Shown here piece by piece: positions 17,479 to 26,255 of a DNA stretch of 64,000 bases. The DNA comes from Rhodospirillaceae bacterium. Lineage in GTDB: Bacteria > Pseudomonadota > Alphaproteobacteria > GCA-2731375. The stretch spans positions 4,259 to 68,258 of the forward strand of contig JABIWH010000006.1 of NCBI GenBank assembly GCA_018701215.1. The letters run 5' to 3'. Each line of letters opens with the position of its first letter. The first letter of the stretch is position 1. Below the pieces are notes generated by a model. That model was not told the origin of the DNA. It did no database searches and was given only the letters and a program-made list of their open reading frames with translations. A program made the position numbers and the translations under genes.

Positions 17479-18072
17479 TCACGCGTTGACGATGACGAAG
17501 ACGTTGGTTGGGTTGGTGATGATATCGAACACGGCGGAGCGCTTTTGCGACTGCGCCACCAATGCCTTGATCTCGTCTTCGCTGGCATCGGCATCGACCT
17601 GGAAATTCACCCGGATATTGCCAAAGCCGTTGCGGACGTCTTCGTCGACACCCAAAATGCCCTGAATATCCATGTCGCCTTCCAGGGTCGCCCTGACGGA
17701 CCGCAGCTGAATGCCACGGTGTTGCGCCACGGCGGCGACACCGGCGGTCAGGCAGCCGGCCAAACCGGAAAGCACGACCTCCACCGGGGTTGCTGCATTG
17801 TCCTCGGCCGCGAAGGCTTCCGGATGATCGGTTTCGACGGTAAAGGTCTTGTTCCGGTGCTGTTCGGCGCCAAGTCCGTAGAAGTCGGTGATGGTCGAAC
17901 GGGTATGGGTGCCATTGACCCATTCGGAGGTGGCGCGCCATTTGAACTGGCCGGCTTCGGGCGCGGCATCCAGCGCTTCGCGGGCGCCGATCAGCGCTTC
18001 GACGTTGACGCCATTGTTTACGGTGGTGTTCGCGGTTGTGTTCGCGGTGGTCTGTGCTGTTGTTTCGGTCAT
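17479..18072 (-). CDS. OsmC family peroxiredoxin-like protein
   Basis: 197 residues. A threonine/asparagine-rich N-terminus with three near-repeats of A-N-T-T (residues 7-20) is followed by the OsmC fold: V-L-S-G-L-A-G-C-L-T-A-G, holding the peroxidatic-type cysteine near 108, then the V-R-A-T-L-E-G-D region and F-D-I-I-T-N-P-T-N-V at the end. The second cysteine of the classical OsmC/Ohr redox pair is not at its usual place (sequence R-S-A-V-F-D), so it is unlikely to work as a standard organic hydroperoxide reductase. It is the first gene of the four-gene minus-strand unit. GGGGA about eight bases upstream favours 18072 over 18087. Confidence 0.85.
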   Translation of the reverse strand: MTETTAQTTANTTANTTVNNGVNVEALIGAREALDAAPEAGQFKWRATSEWVNGTHTRSTITDFYGLGAEQHRNKTFTVETDHPEAFAAEDNAATPVEVVLSGLAGCLTAGVAAVAQHRGIQLRSVRATLEGDMDIQGILGVDEDVRNGFGNIRVNFQVDADASEDEIKALVAQSQKRSAVFDIITNPTNVFVIVNA

Positions 18073-18102
18073 TGCTCTATTCCCCATTTGAGTAGCTGGT
18101 CT

Positions 18103-18185
18103 TTGCTAGCAAGTTCAGTTTGGTGACTTGCAATGGTGAATAGATATGGCACCTCTGCATCAGATTGATTTCTGGGGGCCAGAAA
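18103..18185. promoter_or_regulatory. Inverted repeats in the divergent OsmC / CoA-transferase promoter region
   Basis: The 220-base gap between two divergent genes contains a perfect 10-bp palindrome TTGCTAGCAA (18103-18112), whose right half GCAAGT reappears inverted as ACTTGCAA at 18126-18133, and a second perfect inverted repeat TTTCTGG-GGG-CCAGAAA at 18169-18185. The position between two divergent units fits operators for a shared regulator; no regulator gene is adjacent. Confidence 0.45.
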
Positions 18186-18292
18186 AAAGGTTTCAATTGT
18201 TTCGGCGGAAGCAGACCCAATTGAGGCTTGGCGGTAGGAACAGGGATGCGCTAGTAAGCTGTGCAGCGTCTTTAAATGTGGAGTAGAAAAAA

Positions 18293-19495
18293 ATGGCGGG
18301 ACCACTCGACGGCGTCCGGATACTCGATGTGACCTCCGTGGGCTACGGGCCCTATGCCTGCCAGATTCTTGGTGACTATGGCGCCGAAGTCATCAAGGTC
18401 GAGGCGCGGGACGGCGATATTACCCGGGGCATTTACCCGTTCCGTAACGAGGGCATGGGACACTTTTTCCTGATGGCGAACAGGAACAAACGCAGCATCG
18501 TTCTCGACCTGAAGGCAGAACGGGGGCGGGAGGCCTTCCTGAAATTGGTCGAGAGCATGGATGTGCTGATCTGCTCCGTCCGTCCCGCCGCCATGGACCG
18601 CCTGGGCCTGGGCTATGAAGACTGCCGCGCGGTCAATCCGAACATCATCTATGTCGCATTGGTGGGTTTCGGCCAATCGGGCCCCTACGCCAAACGGCCG
18701 GCCTATGACGACATCATTCAGGGTGTCTCGGGAATGGCGGCGATGCAGGGCGGCCGCGACGGCCCACCGACCTTCGTCAACGCCTCCGTTTGCGACAAAA
18801 TCTGCTCCCAGGTCGGCGCGCATGCCACCCTGGCGGCACTGTTCAGCCGGCAGCAGAACGGCAAGGGTCAATTGGTCGAGGTGCCGATGTTCGAAGCCAT
18901 GGTCGGCTTCAACCTGATCGAACATCACTCGGGCCAGGCTTTTGAGCCGCCATTGGGCCCCGCCGGCTACGAGCGTTCCATGGTCGAATACCGCCGGCCC
19001 TATGCCACGCTTGACGGCTATGTCTGCACCCTGCCCTACAACACCAAACAATGGCAGGCATTCTTCACCATGACGAACCGAGAGGACATGCTGGAGGATC
19101 CACGCGTCATCGATCCGAAAATCCGCAGTGAAAAGATCGGCGAGCTATATGAAATGGTCGCTGACCTGGTGAAGGATTGGAAAACCGCCGCTCTGCTGGC
19201 CGCCCTCGAAGAGGCCGATATTCCCCACGGCGAGGCAACCGGCCTCGACGATTTGGCGGCTGATGAACACATGCAGGCAGTCGGGTTTTTCCAGACCTTC
19301 GAGCATCCCAGCGAAGGCCGCATCAGATTGACCTCGCCGCCGATGACGTTTTCCGAGACCCCGGCGGAGATCCGCCGCCTGCCCGCCACCTTGGGCGAAC
19401 ACAGCGTGGAAATCCTGCAGGAAGCCGGCTACACCGAGGCGCAGATTTCCGAGCTGCTGGAGGCAGGTGTTAGCGTCGATGGCAGGGCCGAATAA
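18293..19495 (+). CDS. CaiB/BaiF family (class III) CoA-transferase
   Basis: 400 residues, the usual length for a class III CoA-transferase. The N-terminal L-D-G-V-R-I-L-D-V-T, the GDYGAEVIKVE strand and the N-K-R-S-I-V-L-D-L-K block are typical. Asp168 in V-C-D-K-I lies where formyl-CoA transferase has its catalytic Asp169. The enzyme should swap CoA between carboxylic acids through an aspartyl-anhydride intermediate. GGAG nine bases upstream supports the start. It is divergent from the OsmC operon and convergent with gapR. An oxalate-CoA-ligase-like gene lies far away at 52 kb, so a link to oxalate is only a guess. Confidence 0.9.
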   Translation: MAGPLDGVRILDVTSVGYGPYACQILGDYGAEVIKVEARDGDITRGIYPFRNEGMGHFFLMANRNKRSIVLDLKAERGREAFLKLVESMDVLICSVRPAAMDRLGLGYEDCRAVNPNIIYVALVGFGQSGPYAKRPAYDDIIQGVSGMAAMQGGRDGPPTFVNASVCDKICSQVGAHATLAALFSRQQNGKGQLVEVPMFEAMVGFNLIEHHSGQAFEPPLGPAGYERSMVEYRRPYATLDGYVCTLPYNTKQWQAFFTMTNREDMLEDPRVIDPKIRSEKIGELYEMVADLVKDWKTAALLAALEEADIPHGEATGLDDLAADEHMQAVGFFQTFEHPSEGRIRLTSPPMTFSETPAEIRRLPATLGEHSVEILQEAGYTEAQISELLEAGVSVDGRAE

Positions 19496-19514
19496 GGCCC
19501 CGCCGGAGTCCGAA

Positions 19515-19760
19515 TTATTCCATACCCAACGCGTGTTTGTAGGTATCGATCAGGGCTTCCATCTCCTGCTGATCGGCTTCGTTCATCTTCCGCAGTCTAA
19601 CGATCTGTCGCATGATTTTTGGGTCAAAACCCACCGATTTGGCCTCGGCATAGACCTCCCGCACATCAGAGGCGAGAGCCGCTTTTTCCTCTTCCAGCCG
19701 TTCCACCCGCTCGATGAACTGCCGCAGCCGATCCGCCGCGATACCACCCACTTCGACCAT
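19515..19760 (-). CDS. gapR: GapR nucleoid-associated protein (DUF2312)
   Basis: 81 residues, nearly all alpha-helical, with the DUF2312 pattern L-R-Q-F-I-E-R-V-E-R-L-E-E-E-K near 12-26 and V-Y-A-E-A-K-S-V-G-F-D-P-K-I-M-R near 36-51. GapR in Caulobacter clamps overtwisted DNA as a tetramer and helps gyrase and topoisomerase IV; it is an alphaproteobacterial hallmark and supports the taxonomic reading. GGGAG nine bases upstream supports the start. Monocistronic: the next gene on the strand ends about 110 bases before its start region. Confidence 0.92.
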   Translation of the reverse strand: MVEVGGIAADRLRQFIERVERLEEEKAALASDVREVYAEAKSVGFDPKIMRQIVRLRKMNEADQQEMEALIDTYKHALGME

Positions 19761-19871
19761 GCAAATATGCTCCCAACTTCAAAATTCAAAAACCACCCGC
19801 GACATTCACCGGTGCGCGGAGGCCGGACCATAACCAACCGCCCGCCGCCGCGCAATCAAAGAAGGCAGCCG

Positions 19872-21146
19872 CTATTCGGCAGCGGCCGCATGGGGGTTTC
19901 GCGGGTCCTGGGTCCAGTTCAAATACGGTTTGCCATTGTCCACCGGGGCCATCGTGATGCAGTTCTCAACGGGGCAAACATGGGCGCACAGGTTACAGCC
20001 GACGCATTCGGCATCGATGGTCTGAAAGCGCCTTTCGGGTCCCTGCCCGGTCACTGAAATCGCCTGATGGGCGGTGTCCTCACAGGCAATGTGGCACAGG
20101 CCGCATTTGATACATGTATCCTGATCAATTCGCGCCACCAATTCGGCATTTATGTTCAAATCCTGCCAATCGACCAGATTGGCCAATGCCGCACCATGAA
20201 AGTCCGTCAGGCGGCCATACCCTTTGGCAGCCATCCAGTTGCCCAGGCCGTCGATCATATCGTCGATGATCTTAAAGCCATAATGCATGGCGCCGGTGCA
20301 GACCTGGACGCCGTTGGACCCCAGGGCGATGAACTCCGCCCCATCACGCCAAGTCTCGATACCGCCAATGCCGGATATGGCCATGCCGGCGCATTCGGGA
20401 TCACGCGCAATCTGGGCCACCAGATGCAAAGCGATGGGTTTCACCGCCGGCCCGCAATAGCCGCCATGACTGCCCTTGCCATCCACCGTTGGCGTCGGCG
20501 CCATGTTGTCCAAATCCACCGAGATGATGGAATTCACCGTATTGATCAACGAGACCGCATCGGCCCCGCCGGCCTTGGCGGCCCGCGCCGGCGCCAGGAT
20601 ATTGGTCACGTTCGGCGTCAGTTTCACGAACACCGGCATACGGGTCATGGATTTACACCACCGGGTTACCATTTCGACGTATTCCGGCACCTGACCGACG
20701 GCGGAACCCATGCCGCGCTCGGACATGCCATGAGGGCAGCCGAAATTCAGCTCCACGCCGTCAGCGCCAGTGTCCTCTACCGCCGCCAGGATCTTGCGCC
20801 AAGGCGCCTCCTCGCATGGCACCATGAGGGAGACCAGCAGTGCCCGGTCCGGCCAATCCCGCTTGATCTGTTTGATCTCGCGCAGGTTCACATCCAGGGG
20901 CCGGTCCGTGATCAGCTCGATATTGTTGAAACCCACCATGCGCTGGCCGTTGACGGCGACGGCACCATAGCGCGAGGTGGTGTTGACCACCGGCGGGTCC
21001 TCGCCCAAGGTCTTCCACACCGCACCGCCCCAACCCGCCTTAAACGCGCGTTCCACGTTGTAGGCCTTGTCGGTGGGCGGGGCCGAGGCCAGCCAGAACG
21101 GGTTCGGCGATTTAATGCCGGCGAAGTCGCAACGTAGATCGGCCAT
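19872..21146 (-). CDS. preA: Dihydropyrimidine dehydrogenase, catalytic subunit PreA
   Basis: 424 residues: a dihydroorotate-dehydrogenase-like FMN barrel (residues 1 to about 320, with L-N-F-G-C-P-H-G-M-S near 130 containing the active-site cysteine region) followed by two [4Fe-4S] motifs, C-I-K-C-G-L-C-H-I-A-C near 345 and C-V-G-C-N-L-C-A-H-V-C-P near 385. This is the PreA/PydA layout. With PreT it reduces uracil and thymine to dihydropyrimidines using NAD(P)H. GGGGAG precedes the start by seven bases. The hydantoinase and ureidopropionase needed later in the pathway are not in the window. Confidence 0.93.
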   Translation of the reverse strand: MADLRCDFAGIKSPNPFWLASAPPTDKAYNVERAFKAGWGGAVWKTLGEDPPVVNTTSRYGAVAVNGQRMVGFNNIELITDRPLDVNLREIKQIKRDWPDRALLVSLMVPCEEAPWRKILAAVEDTGADGVELNFGCPHGMSERGMGSAVGQVPEYVEMVTRWCKSMTRMPVFVKLTPNVTNILAPARAAKAGGADAVSLINTVNSIISVDLDNMAPTPTVDGKGSHGGYCGPAVKPIALHLVAQIARDPECAGMAISGIGGIETWRDGAEFIALGSNGVQVCTGAMHYGFKIIDDMIDGLGNWMAAKGYGRLTDFHGAALANLVDWQDLNINAELVARIDQDTCIKCGLCHIACEDTAHQAISVTGQGPERRFQTIDAECVGCNLCAHVCPVENCITMAPVDNGKPYLNWTQDPRNPHAAAAE

Positions 21147-21149
21147 GGC

Positions 21150-22433
21150 CTAGCTCCCCCTGTTTTCTTGCAAGTACGCATCAATGGCACGGGCGGCAAG
21201 TTTGCCGTCCTGCGCGGCTTGCACGGTCAAATCCTCGCCCGCAACGCAATCCCCGCCGGCCCAAACATCCGATAGTGAAGTCCGGCCATCCCGGTCGATG
21301 GCAATGCGCCCATCCGCCAACTCCAACCCATCATCCGCCACGGGCGCATAAGTTTGGCCCACGGCCTTGAAGACCATATCGCAGGGGATAATCGTTTCGA
21401 CAGCTGTCTGGGCAGAGGCAAAAACCGCCGCCCGCACCTCGCCTCCCTCACTCTCAAGGCGCACGGGTTGCAGCCAGTGCTTGATCCGCACACCGTTGAT
21501 TTGCGCGAAATCCTGTTCGTGACGGGTCGCGCCCATCTGTTTCGGTCCGCGCCGATAGGCGATCGTGACGTCTTCGGCGCCCAGGCGTTTGCTTTGCACC
21601 GCGATGTCGATCGCCGTATTGCCGCCGCCGATCACCACAACCTTGGCGCCAACAGGCAAGCCGGCCAGATCGGTCTGGCGCAGCGCGGCGATATAATCGA
21701 CCGCGTTATGTACGCCTGCCAGATCCATCCCCGGCAGATCCAGGCCGCGGACGCCGCCTTGCCCCACGCCAATGAACACTGCGTCAAAGTCCCGACGCAG
21801 CTGGCCGAGCTTAACCTGCTGGCCATGCCGGAGCTCAACGCCGCCAATCGCCAAAATGAACCCGACCTCGTGCTGGGCAAAATTATCAGGCAATTTGTAG
21901 GCCGCGATGCCGAATTCGTTCAGCCCGCCGGGCTTGTCCCTGGCTTCGAAGACGACAACCTCGTGCCCTTGCCGGGCCAGGCCATGGGCGCAGCTCAACC
22001 CAGCCGGTCCCGCACCCACCACCGCGACCTTGCGGCCGGTGTCCGGCGCACGGGAAAAGGGGTGCGGAGCGCCCGGTTCCAGATGATCCGTGGCATGCCG
22101 CTGCAACAATCCGATGGCGAGGGGGGGATCATTGCGCACACAGGCGCCCTGGCAGAGGATCTCCGTCGGGCAGACGCGGGCGCAGCTACCGCCGAAAATG
22201 TTCTCCTGCAGGATCGTCATGGCGGCACCGCCCACATTGCCCGTGGCGATGGCGCGGATAAAGCCGGGAATATCGATACCGGTGGGACAGGCGTTGATGC
22301 AGGGTGCGTCATAACAAAAATAACAGCGGTTAGCTTCCGCCAGGGCCTCGGCGCCGCTCAATGGCCGATGTACGTCGGCGAAATTTTCCGCCAATTCCGG
22401 GCCGCTTAACCGTCCCGCCTGAATGTCCGCCAT
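21150..22433 (-). CDS. preT: Dihydropyrimidine dehydrogenase, NAD(P)H/FAD subunit PreT
   Basis: 427 residues with the glutamate-synthase-small-subunit architecture. The N-terminal domain has two cysteine clusters for [4Fe-4S] centres (C-Y-F-C-Y-D-A-P-C and C-P-T near 30-45, and C-A-R-V-C-P-T-E-I-L-C-Q-G-A-C near 80-95), then an FAD motif V-V-G-A-G-P-A-G-L-S near 132 and an NAD(P)H motif V-I-G-G-G-N-T-A-I-D near 265. It passes electrons to PreA. The two genes are separated by three bases. GGGGAGAGG just upstream fixes the start at 22433. Confidence 0.93.
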   Translation of the reverse strand: MADIQAGRLSGPELAENFADVHRPLSGAEALAEANRCYFCYDAPCINACPTGIDIPGFIRAIATGNVGGAAMTILQENIFGGSCARVCPTEILCQGACVRNDPPLAIGLLQRHATDHLEPGAPHPFSRAPDTGRKVAVVGAGPAGLSCAHGLARQGHEVVVFEARDKPGGLNEFGIAAYKLPDNFAQHEVGFILAIGGVELRHGQQVKLGQLRRDFDAVFIGVGQGGVRGLDLPGMDLAGVHNAVDYIAALRQTDLAGLPVGAKVVVIGGGNTAIDIAVQSKRLGAEDVTIAYRRGPKQMGATRHEQDFAQINGVRIKHWLQPVRLESEGGEVRAAVFASAQTAVETIIPCDMVFKAVGQTYAPVADDGLELADGRIAIDRDGRTSLSDVWAGGDCVAGEDLTVQAAQDGKLAARAIDAYLQENRGS

Positions 22434-22496
22434 ACCTCTCCCCAATCAAACCCATATTGATCCGAGAAAGTGTAGCGAAAAGGAACCGGTTTATGT

Positions 22497-23114
22497 CTAT
22501 TTTTTCGCGCCGATCTTGGGCTCGGCACCAGTCACCAGACGGCGGATATTTTGATGATGGCGAAGGAAAACCAACACCGTCATGAAGGCGGCCAGCTCCA
22601 TGATCTGCCAATTACCCAGCCAATAGGCATATCCTGGACCCGCCAGCGCGGCGGTCAGGGATGCCAGCGAGGAAAAGCGAAACAGCGCGGCCACCGCCAA
22701 CCAGGTCAGACAACACAACAGACCGGCGGGCCAGTTGGCCACCAGCATCACGCCGATAAATGTGGCCATACCCTTGCCGCCCTTGAATTTCAGCCAGATC
22801 GGAAACAGATGGCCGATGAAGGCACCACCGCCCGCCAGCACCGCCGTATCGGGCCCATACATGGCGCCCAGCAATACCGCCGCCGCGCCCTTGCCGCCAT
22901 CCAAAACCAACGTCAGGGCGGCCAGGCCCTTGTTCCCCGTGCGCAGCACATTGGTAGCGCCGATACTGCCCGAACCGATATTGCGCACGTCGCCCAGGCC
23001 CGCCAGCCGGGTCAGCACCAGGCCGAACGGAATGGAGCCCAGCAAATAGCCGAACGCCGCAGCCGCCCAATATGGCCAGATATAGCTAAAATCGCCCAAT
23101 GGTGTCGGCATCAT
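22497..23114 (-). CDS. plsY: Acyl-phosphate:glycerol-3-phosphate 1-O-acyltransferase PlsY
   Basis: 205-residue membrane protein with about five to seven hydrophobic segments. The PlsY motifs are clear: G-S-I-P-F-G-L near residue 26, G-S-G-S-I-G-A-T-N-V-L-R-T-G near 47-60 and F-K-G-G-K-G-M-A-T-F near 108-117. It makes lysophosphatidic acid from acyl-phosphate in the inner membrane. Its start is immediately after the pyrC-like stop codon, so the pyrB-pyrC-plsY order is one transcript, as in many alphaproteobacteria. Confidence 0.95.
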   Translation of the reverse strand: MMPTPLGDFSYIWPYWAAAAFGYLLGSIPFGLVLTRLAGLGDVRNIGSGSIGATNVLRTGNKGLAALTLVLDGGKGAAAVLLGAMYGPDTAVLAGGGAFIGHLFPIWLKFKGGKGMATFIGVMLVANWPAGLLCCLTWLAVAALFRFSSLASLTAALAGPGYAYWLGNWQIMELAAFMTVLVFLRHHQNIRRLVTGAEPKIGAKK

Positions 23115-24413
23115 CTAATTCCCGTCAGGGTCGGAGTATACCACCTTGCCATCAACAATGGTGCGCCAGGGACGGCCCTGCACGGGGCGGTCATGATAAG
23201 GCGTATTCTTGGCCTTGGAATGAAAACGTTCCTCGTCAATGCGCCAAGGCTTGTCGGGATCAAAGATCAACAGATCCGCCGGCGCGCCCGGCGCCAACTT
23301 GCCCCCCCGCAGGCCCAACAGATCCGCCGGGCGGGAAGTCATCTTGGCCAATAAATCCGAAAGGCCCAGGGCGCCGTTGTGATACAGCTCCAACGCCAGG
23401 GGCAGCATGGTTTCCAAGCCGATGATACCGGTCGCCGCCAGTTCGAAGGGCAGACGTTTGGACTCGGCGTCTTGCGGATCATGGCAGGAACAAATCACAT
23501 CAATGGTGCCCTCCGCCAGGCCCGCGACCACCGCCAGGCGGTCATCCTCCGCCCGCAGGGGCGGTGCCGTCTTGGCAAAGGTGCGGTATTGCCCGACGGC
23601 AATTTCGTTCATGGCAAAGCTATGCACCGCCGCCGCCGCTGATACGGGCAGACCCCGCGCCTTGCCCCGCGCCATGGCCTCGATCGCATCAGCCGTCGAA
23701 AGACAAGCCGCGTGATAACGCCCGCCGGTCATCTCAACCAGACGCAAATCCCGTTCCAACATGATGGTTTCCGCCTGGGTCGGGATACCGGGCAGGCCCA
23801 GGCGCATGGCCACTTCGCCTGCGTTCATCACGCCGCTGCGGGCCAGGGCGGGTTCCTCGGGGTAATGGCAGATCAGCAACCCGAAGGCGGAGGCATAGCT
23901 GAGTACCCGGCGCATAACCTGGGCATTGTCGATGGCGCGGTCCGCATCCGTGAAGGCCACCGCGTCGGCCTCCGCCAGCAGGCCCAATTCCGCCATCTGT
24001 TCGCCCAATAAGCCCCTGGTGATTGCCGCCATGGGATGAATACGCACGGATGCTTTATCCCGCGCCTGACGTTTGATGTATTCGACCAGGGCCACGTCAT
24101 CGATCACCGGCTCGGTGTTCGGTTGCACGATGATGCAGGTGACGCCGCCGGCGGCGGCGGCTTCGGAAGCCGAAGCCAGCGTTTCCTTATGCTCGGCGCC
24201 GGGCTCGCCGACGAAGACACGCATGTCGATCAAGCCAGGGCAGAGCACCCGTCCGGCGCAATCCACCACCGTCGTGCCGTCGGGCACGCCGTCGTTAAAC
24301 AGATCCGGTCCCAGACCGGCGATCCGACCATCCTCGGTCAGCAAGGCGCCGGAAGCATCCAGGCCGCTGGCCGGATCGATCAGGCGGGCATCTATATAGG
24401 CTACCGCGCTCAT
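23115..24413 (-). CDS. pyrC: Dihydroorotase-like protein (PyrC', probably non-catalytic)
   Basis: 432 residues aligned over the full length of type I dihydroorotases, e.g. A-A-A-G-G-V-T, H-Y-P-E-E, and the C-terminal K-L-A-P-G-A-P-A-D-L. The first metal-binding motif, normally D-x-H-x-H in P-G-L-I-D-x-H-x-H, reads P-G-L-I-D-M-R-V-F-V (63-68): both histidines are gone. Such degenerate PyrC' proteins next to PyrB are known to act as structural partners of aspartate transcarbamoylase in some bacteria. A catalytic dihydroorotase is therefore expected elsewhere in the genome. The start overlaps the pyrB stop by four bases (ATGA). Confidence 0.88.
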   Translation of the reverse strand: MSAVAYIDARLIDPASGLDASGALLTEDGRIAGLGPDLFNDGVPDGTTVVDCAGRVLCPGLIDMRVFVGEPGAEHKETLASASEAAAAGGVTCIIVQPNTEPVIDDVALVEYIKRQARDKASVRIHPMAAITRGLLGEQMAELGLLAEADAVAFTDADRAIDNAQVMRRVLSYASAFGLLICHYPEEPALARSGVMNAGEVAMRLGLPGIPTQAETIMLERDLRLVEMTGGRYHAACLSTADAIEAMARGKARGLPVSAAAAVHSFAMNEIAVGQYRTFAKTAPPLRAEDDRLAVVAGLAEGTIDVICSCHDPQDAESKRLPFELAATGIIGLETMLPLALELYHNGALGLSDLLAKMTSRPADLLGLRGGKLAPGAPADLLIFDPDKPWRIDEERFHSKAKNTPYHDRPVQGRPWRTIVDGKVVYSDPDGN

Positions 24414-25426
24414 GACGCGGCCTCCCCAGGCCCTTCCGGGCGGCCATTTGGCGCGGCCTCTTCCGGGCCGACAGGCGGTTGGTTGGTGCTACGCCGGGAC
24501 AGCAGATCCAGCACCGCCATTCGAACCGCCACGCCCATTTCCACCTGCTCGCGGATGACACTGCGGTTTATATCGTCGGCCAGGTCGCTATCAATTTCCA
24601 CGCCCCGGTTCATTGGCCCCGGATGCATGATCAACGCTTCCGGCTTGGCCTTGGCCAGCTTGGCCTGATCCAGGCCATAGAAGTGATAATACTCCCGCGT
24701 CGAGGGCACATAGGCACCGTTCATACGCTCGTTCTGCAGGCGCAGCATCATGACAATATCGACGTCTTTCAGACCCTCCGCCATGTTATGAAAAATCTCG
24801 ACCCCCATCCGCTCCACCGCGCCGGGTAACAGGGTTGGCGGGGCGATGGCGCGGACATGGGCACCCATGATGGAAAGCAACATGATGTTAGAGCGCGCCA
24901 CCCGGCTATGCAGTATATCGCCGCAAATGGCCACGGTCAGGCCATGCAGATGGCCCAGGCGGCGGCGGATCGTCAAGGCATCCAGCAACGCTTGCGTGGG
25001 GTGTTCATGACTGCCATCACCGGCGTTGATGACGCTGCAATCCATCTTTTGGCTTAACAGGGCAACGGCGCCCGAATGCGGGTGACGCACCACCAGGGCA
25101 TCGGGGTGCATGGCGTTCAAGGTCGCCGCCGTATCGATCAGGGTCTCGCCTTTTTTGATGGCCGAGGCCGTGGCTGACATATTGATGACATCGGCACCCA
25201 GGCGCTTGCCGGCCAGCTCGAACGAGGTTCTGGTACGGGTCGAGGTTTCAAAAAACAGATTGATCTGTGTGCGTCCGCCCAGGATCGAACGCTTTTTATC
25301 GACCTGACGGTTTTGCGCCACGTACTGGTCGGACAGATCAAGGATCTCGGTAATATCGTCGGGGGATAGCCCCTCGATACCAAGGAGATGGCGGAAAGGC
25401 AGATCGTTCGAAGTTAATTCATTCAT
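24410..25426 (-). CDS. pyrB: Aspartate carbamoyltransferase catalytic chain PyrB
   Basis: 338 residues. The carbamoyl-phosphate-binding motif S-T-R-T-R-T-S-F lies near 60-67, H-P-T-Q-A-L-L-D near 142-149 and the aspartate-binding region P-S-T-R-E-Y-Y near 240. It condenses carbamoyl phosphate and aspartate in de novo pyrimidine synthesis. The C-terminus carries about 30 extra Pro/Glu/Gly-rich residues past the usual end. First gene of the pyrB-pyrC'-plsY unit. The start is an ATG at 25426; upstream lacks a clear ribosome-binding site. It is divergent from the SDR pair at 25507. Confidence 0.95.
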   Translation of the reverse strand: MNELTSNDLPFRHLLGIEGLSPDDITEILDLSDQYVAQNRQVDKKRSILGGRTQINLFFETSTRTRTSFELAGKRLGADVINMSATASAIKKGETLIDTAATLNAMHPDALVVRHPHSGAVALLSQKMDCSVINAGDGSHEHPTQALLDALTIRRRLGHLHGLTVAICGDILHSRVARSNIMLLSIMGAHVRAIAPPTLLPGAVERMGVEIFHNMAEGLKDVDIVMMLRLQNERMNGAYVPSTREYYHFYGLDQAKLAKAKPEALIMHPGPMNRGVEIDSDLADDINRSVIREQVEMGVAVRMAVLDLLSRRSTNQPPVGPEEAAPNGRPEGPGEAAS

Positions 25427-25506
25427 CAAAAGGCGATCTTATAGGATTGACGGCGCCGGGGTGCAATACTATCGCCGCCATGACAGTACAGATTTGGAGT
25501 GAGACC

Positions 25507-26229
25507 ATGAGTACCCCGAACCCAGGCCGCCTGGACCCGACAGGCCGCGTCATCATGCTTTCCGGTGCCAATCGCGGCATTGGCGCGGCCATCGCCGAAC
25601 GTTTGCACCAGGACGGCTATCTCCTCAGCCTCGGCGCCCGCGCGCCCGAAAGCATGGCTGAACAAGCGGGCGAAAACTGCCTCTGCCATGCATTCGATGC
25701 GTTCGATCCCGAATCGCCCCAGGCCTGGGTCGATGCCACCTTTGCCAAATTTGGCCGCATTGACGGCCTGATCAATAACGCGGGCATCTCCGAAGCGTTC
25801 GGCTTTGGCAGCGGCGACGAGGCGAAACTGGACCGCATGCTGGAGGTTAACCTGAAGGCGCCCTATCGTTTGATCAGGGCCGCCCTGCCCCATCTGAAGG
25901 CGGCGGGCAGCGGGCGCATCGTCAACGTCACCTCATTATCGGGCATCCGCTATAAAATGGGCTCGGCTGGTTATGCCATGTCCAAGTTCGCCGCCAACGG
26001 CTTAAGTTCCGCCGCCCGCGCGCAGTTTTGGGGCGACGGCATCCGGGTCACGGCGGTCGCGCCCGGTCCGGTGAATACCGATATCATCACCGATCTGGGA
26101 CCACTGAGCCGGGAAGATATTACCACGCCGGAGACCGTCGCCGATGTGGTGGCCATGGTTCTGGCCTTGCCCAACAATGCCTCCGTCGCCACCGTGCCGA
26201 TCAACTGCTTGTTCGACGCTCTGCCGTAA
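25507..26229 (+). CDS. SDR family oxidoreductase, tandem copy 1
   Basis: 240-residue SDR: S-G-A-N-R-G-I-G near 19-26, N-N-A-G at 90-93, catalytic Tyr156 and Lys160 in Y-A-M-S-K. It is a close paralogue of the gene that follows at 26256: the two align from the first residue with almost no gaps and are roughly three quarters identical by eye, diverging mainly near residues 46-62 and after the T-D of the C-terminal substrate loop. GGAG seven bases before 25507 and the shared N-terminus set the start. Substrate unknown. Confidence 0.9.
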   Translation: MSTPNPGRLDPTGRVIMLSGANRGIGAAIAERLHQDGYLLSLGARAPESMAEQAGENCLCHAFDAFDPESPQAWVDATFAKFGRIDGLINNAGISEAFGFGSGDEAKLDRMLEVNLKAPYRLIRAALPHLKAAGSGRIVNVTSLSGIRYKMGSAGYAMSKFAANGLSSAARAQFWGDGIRVTAVAPGPVNTDIITDLGPLSREDITTPETVADVVAMVLALPNNASVATVPINCLFDALP

Positions 26230-26255
26230 AACTCGATATGAAAGAAGATGAAGCA

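Noticed and set aside
20067..21137. A 356-residue plus-strand frame opposite preA
   Set aside because: His/Gln/Arg-rich composition typical of an antisense frame in GC-rich DNA, with no family features.
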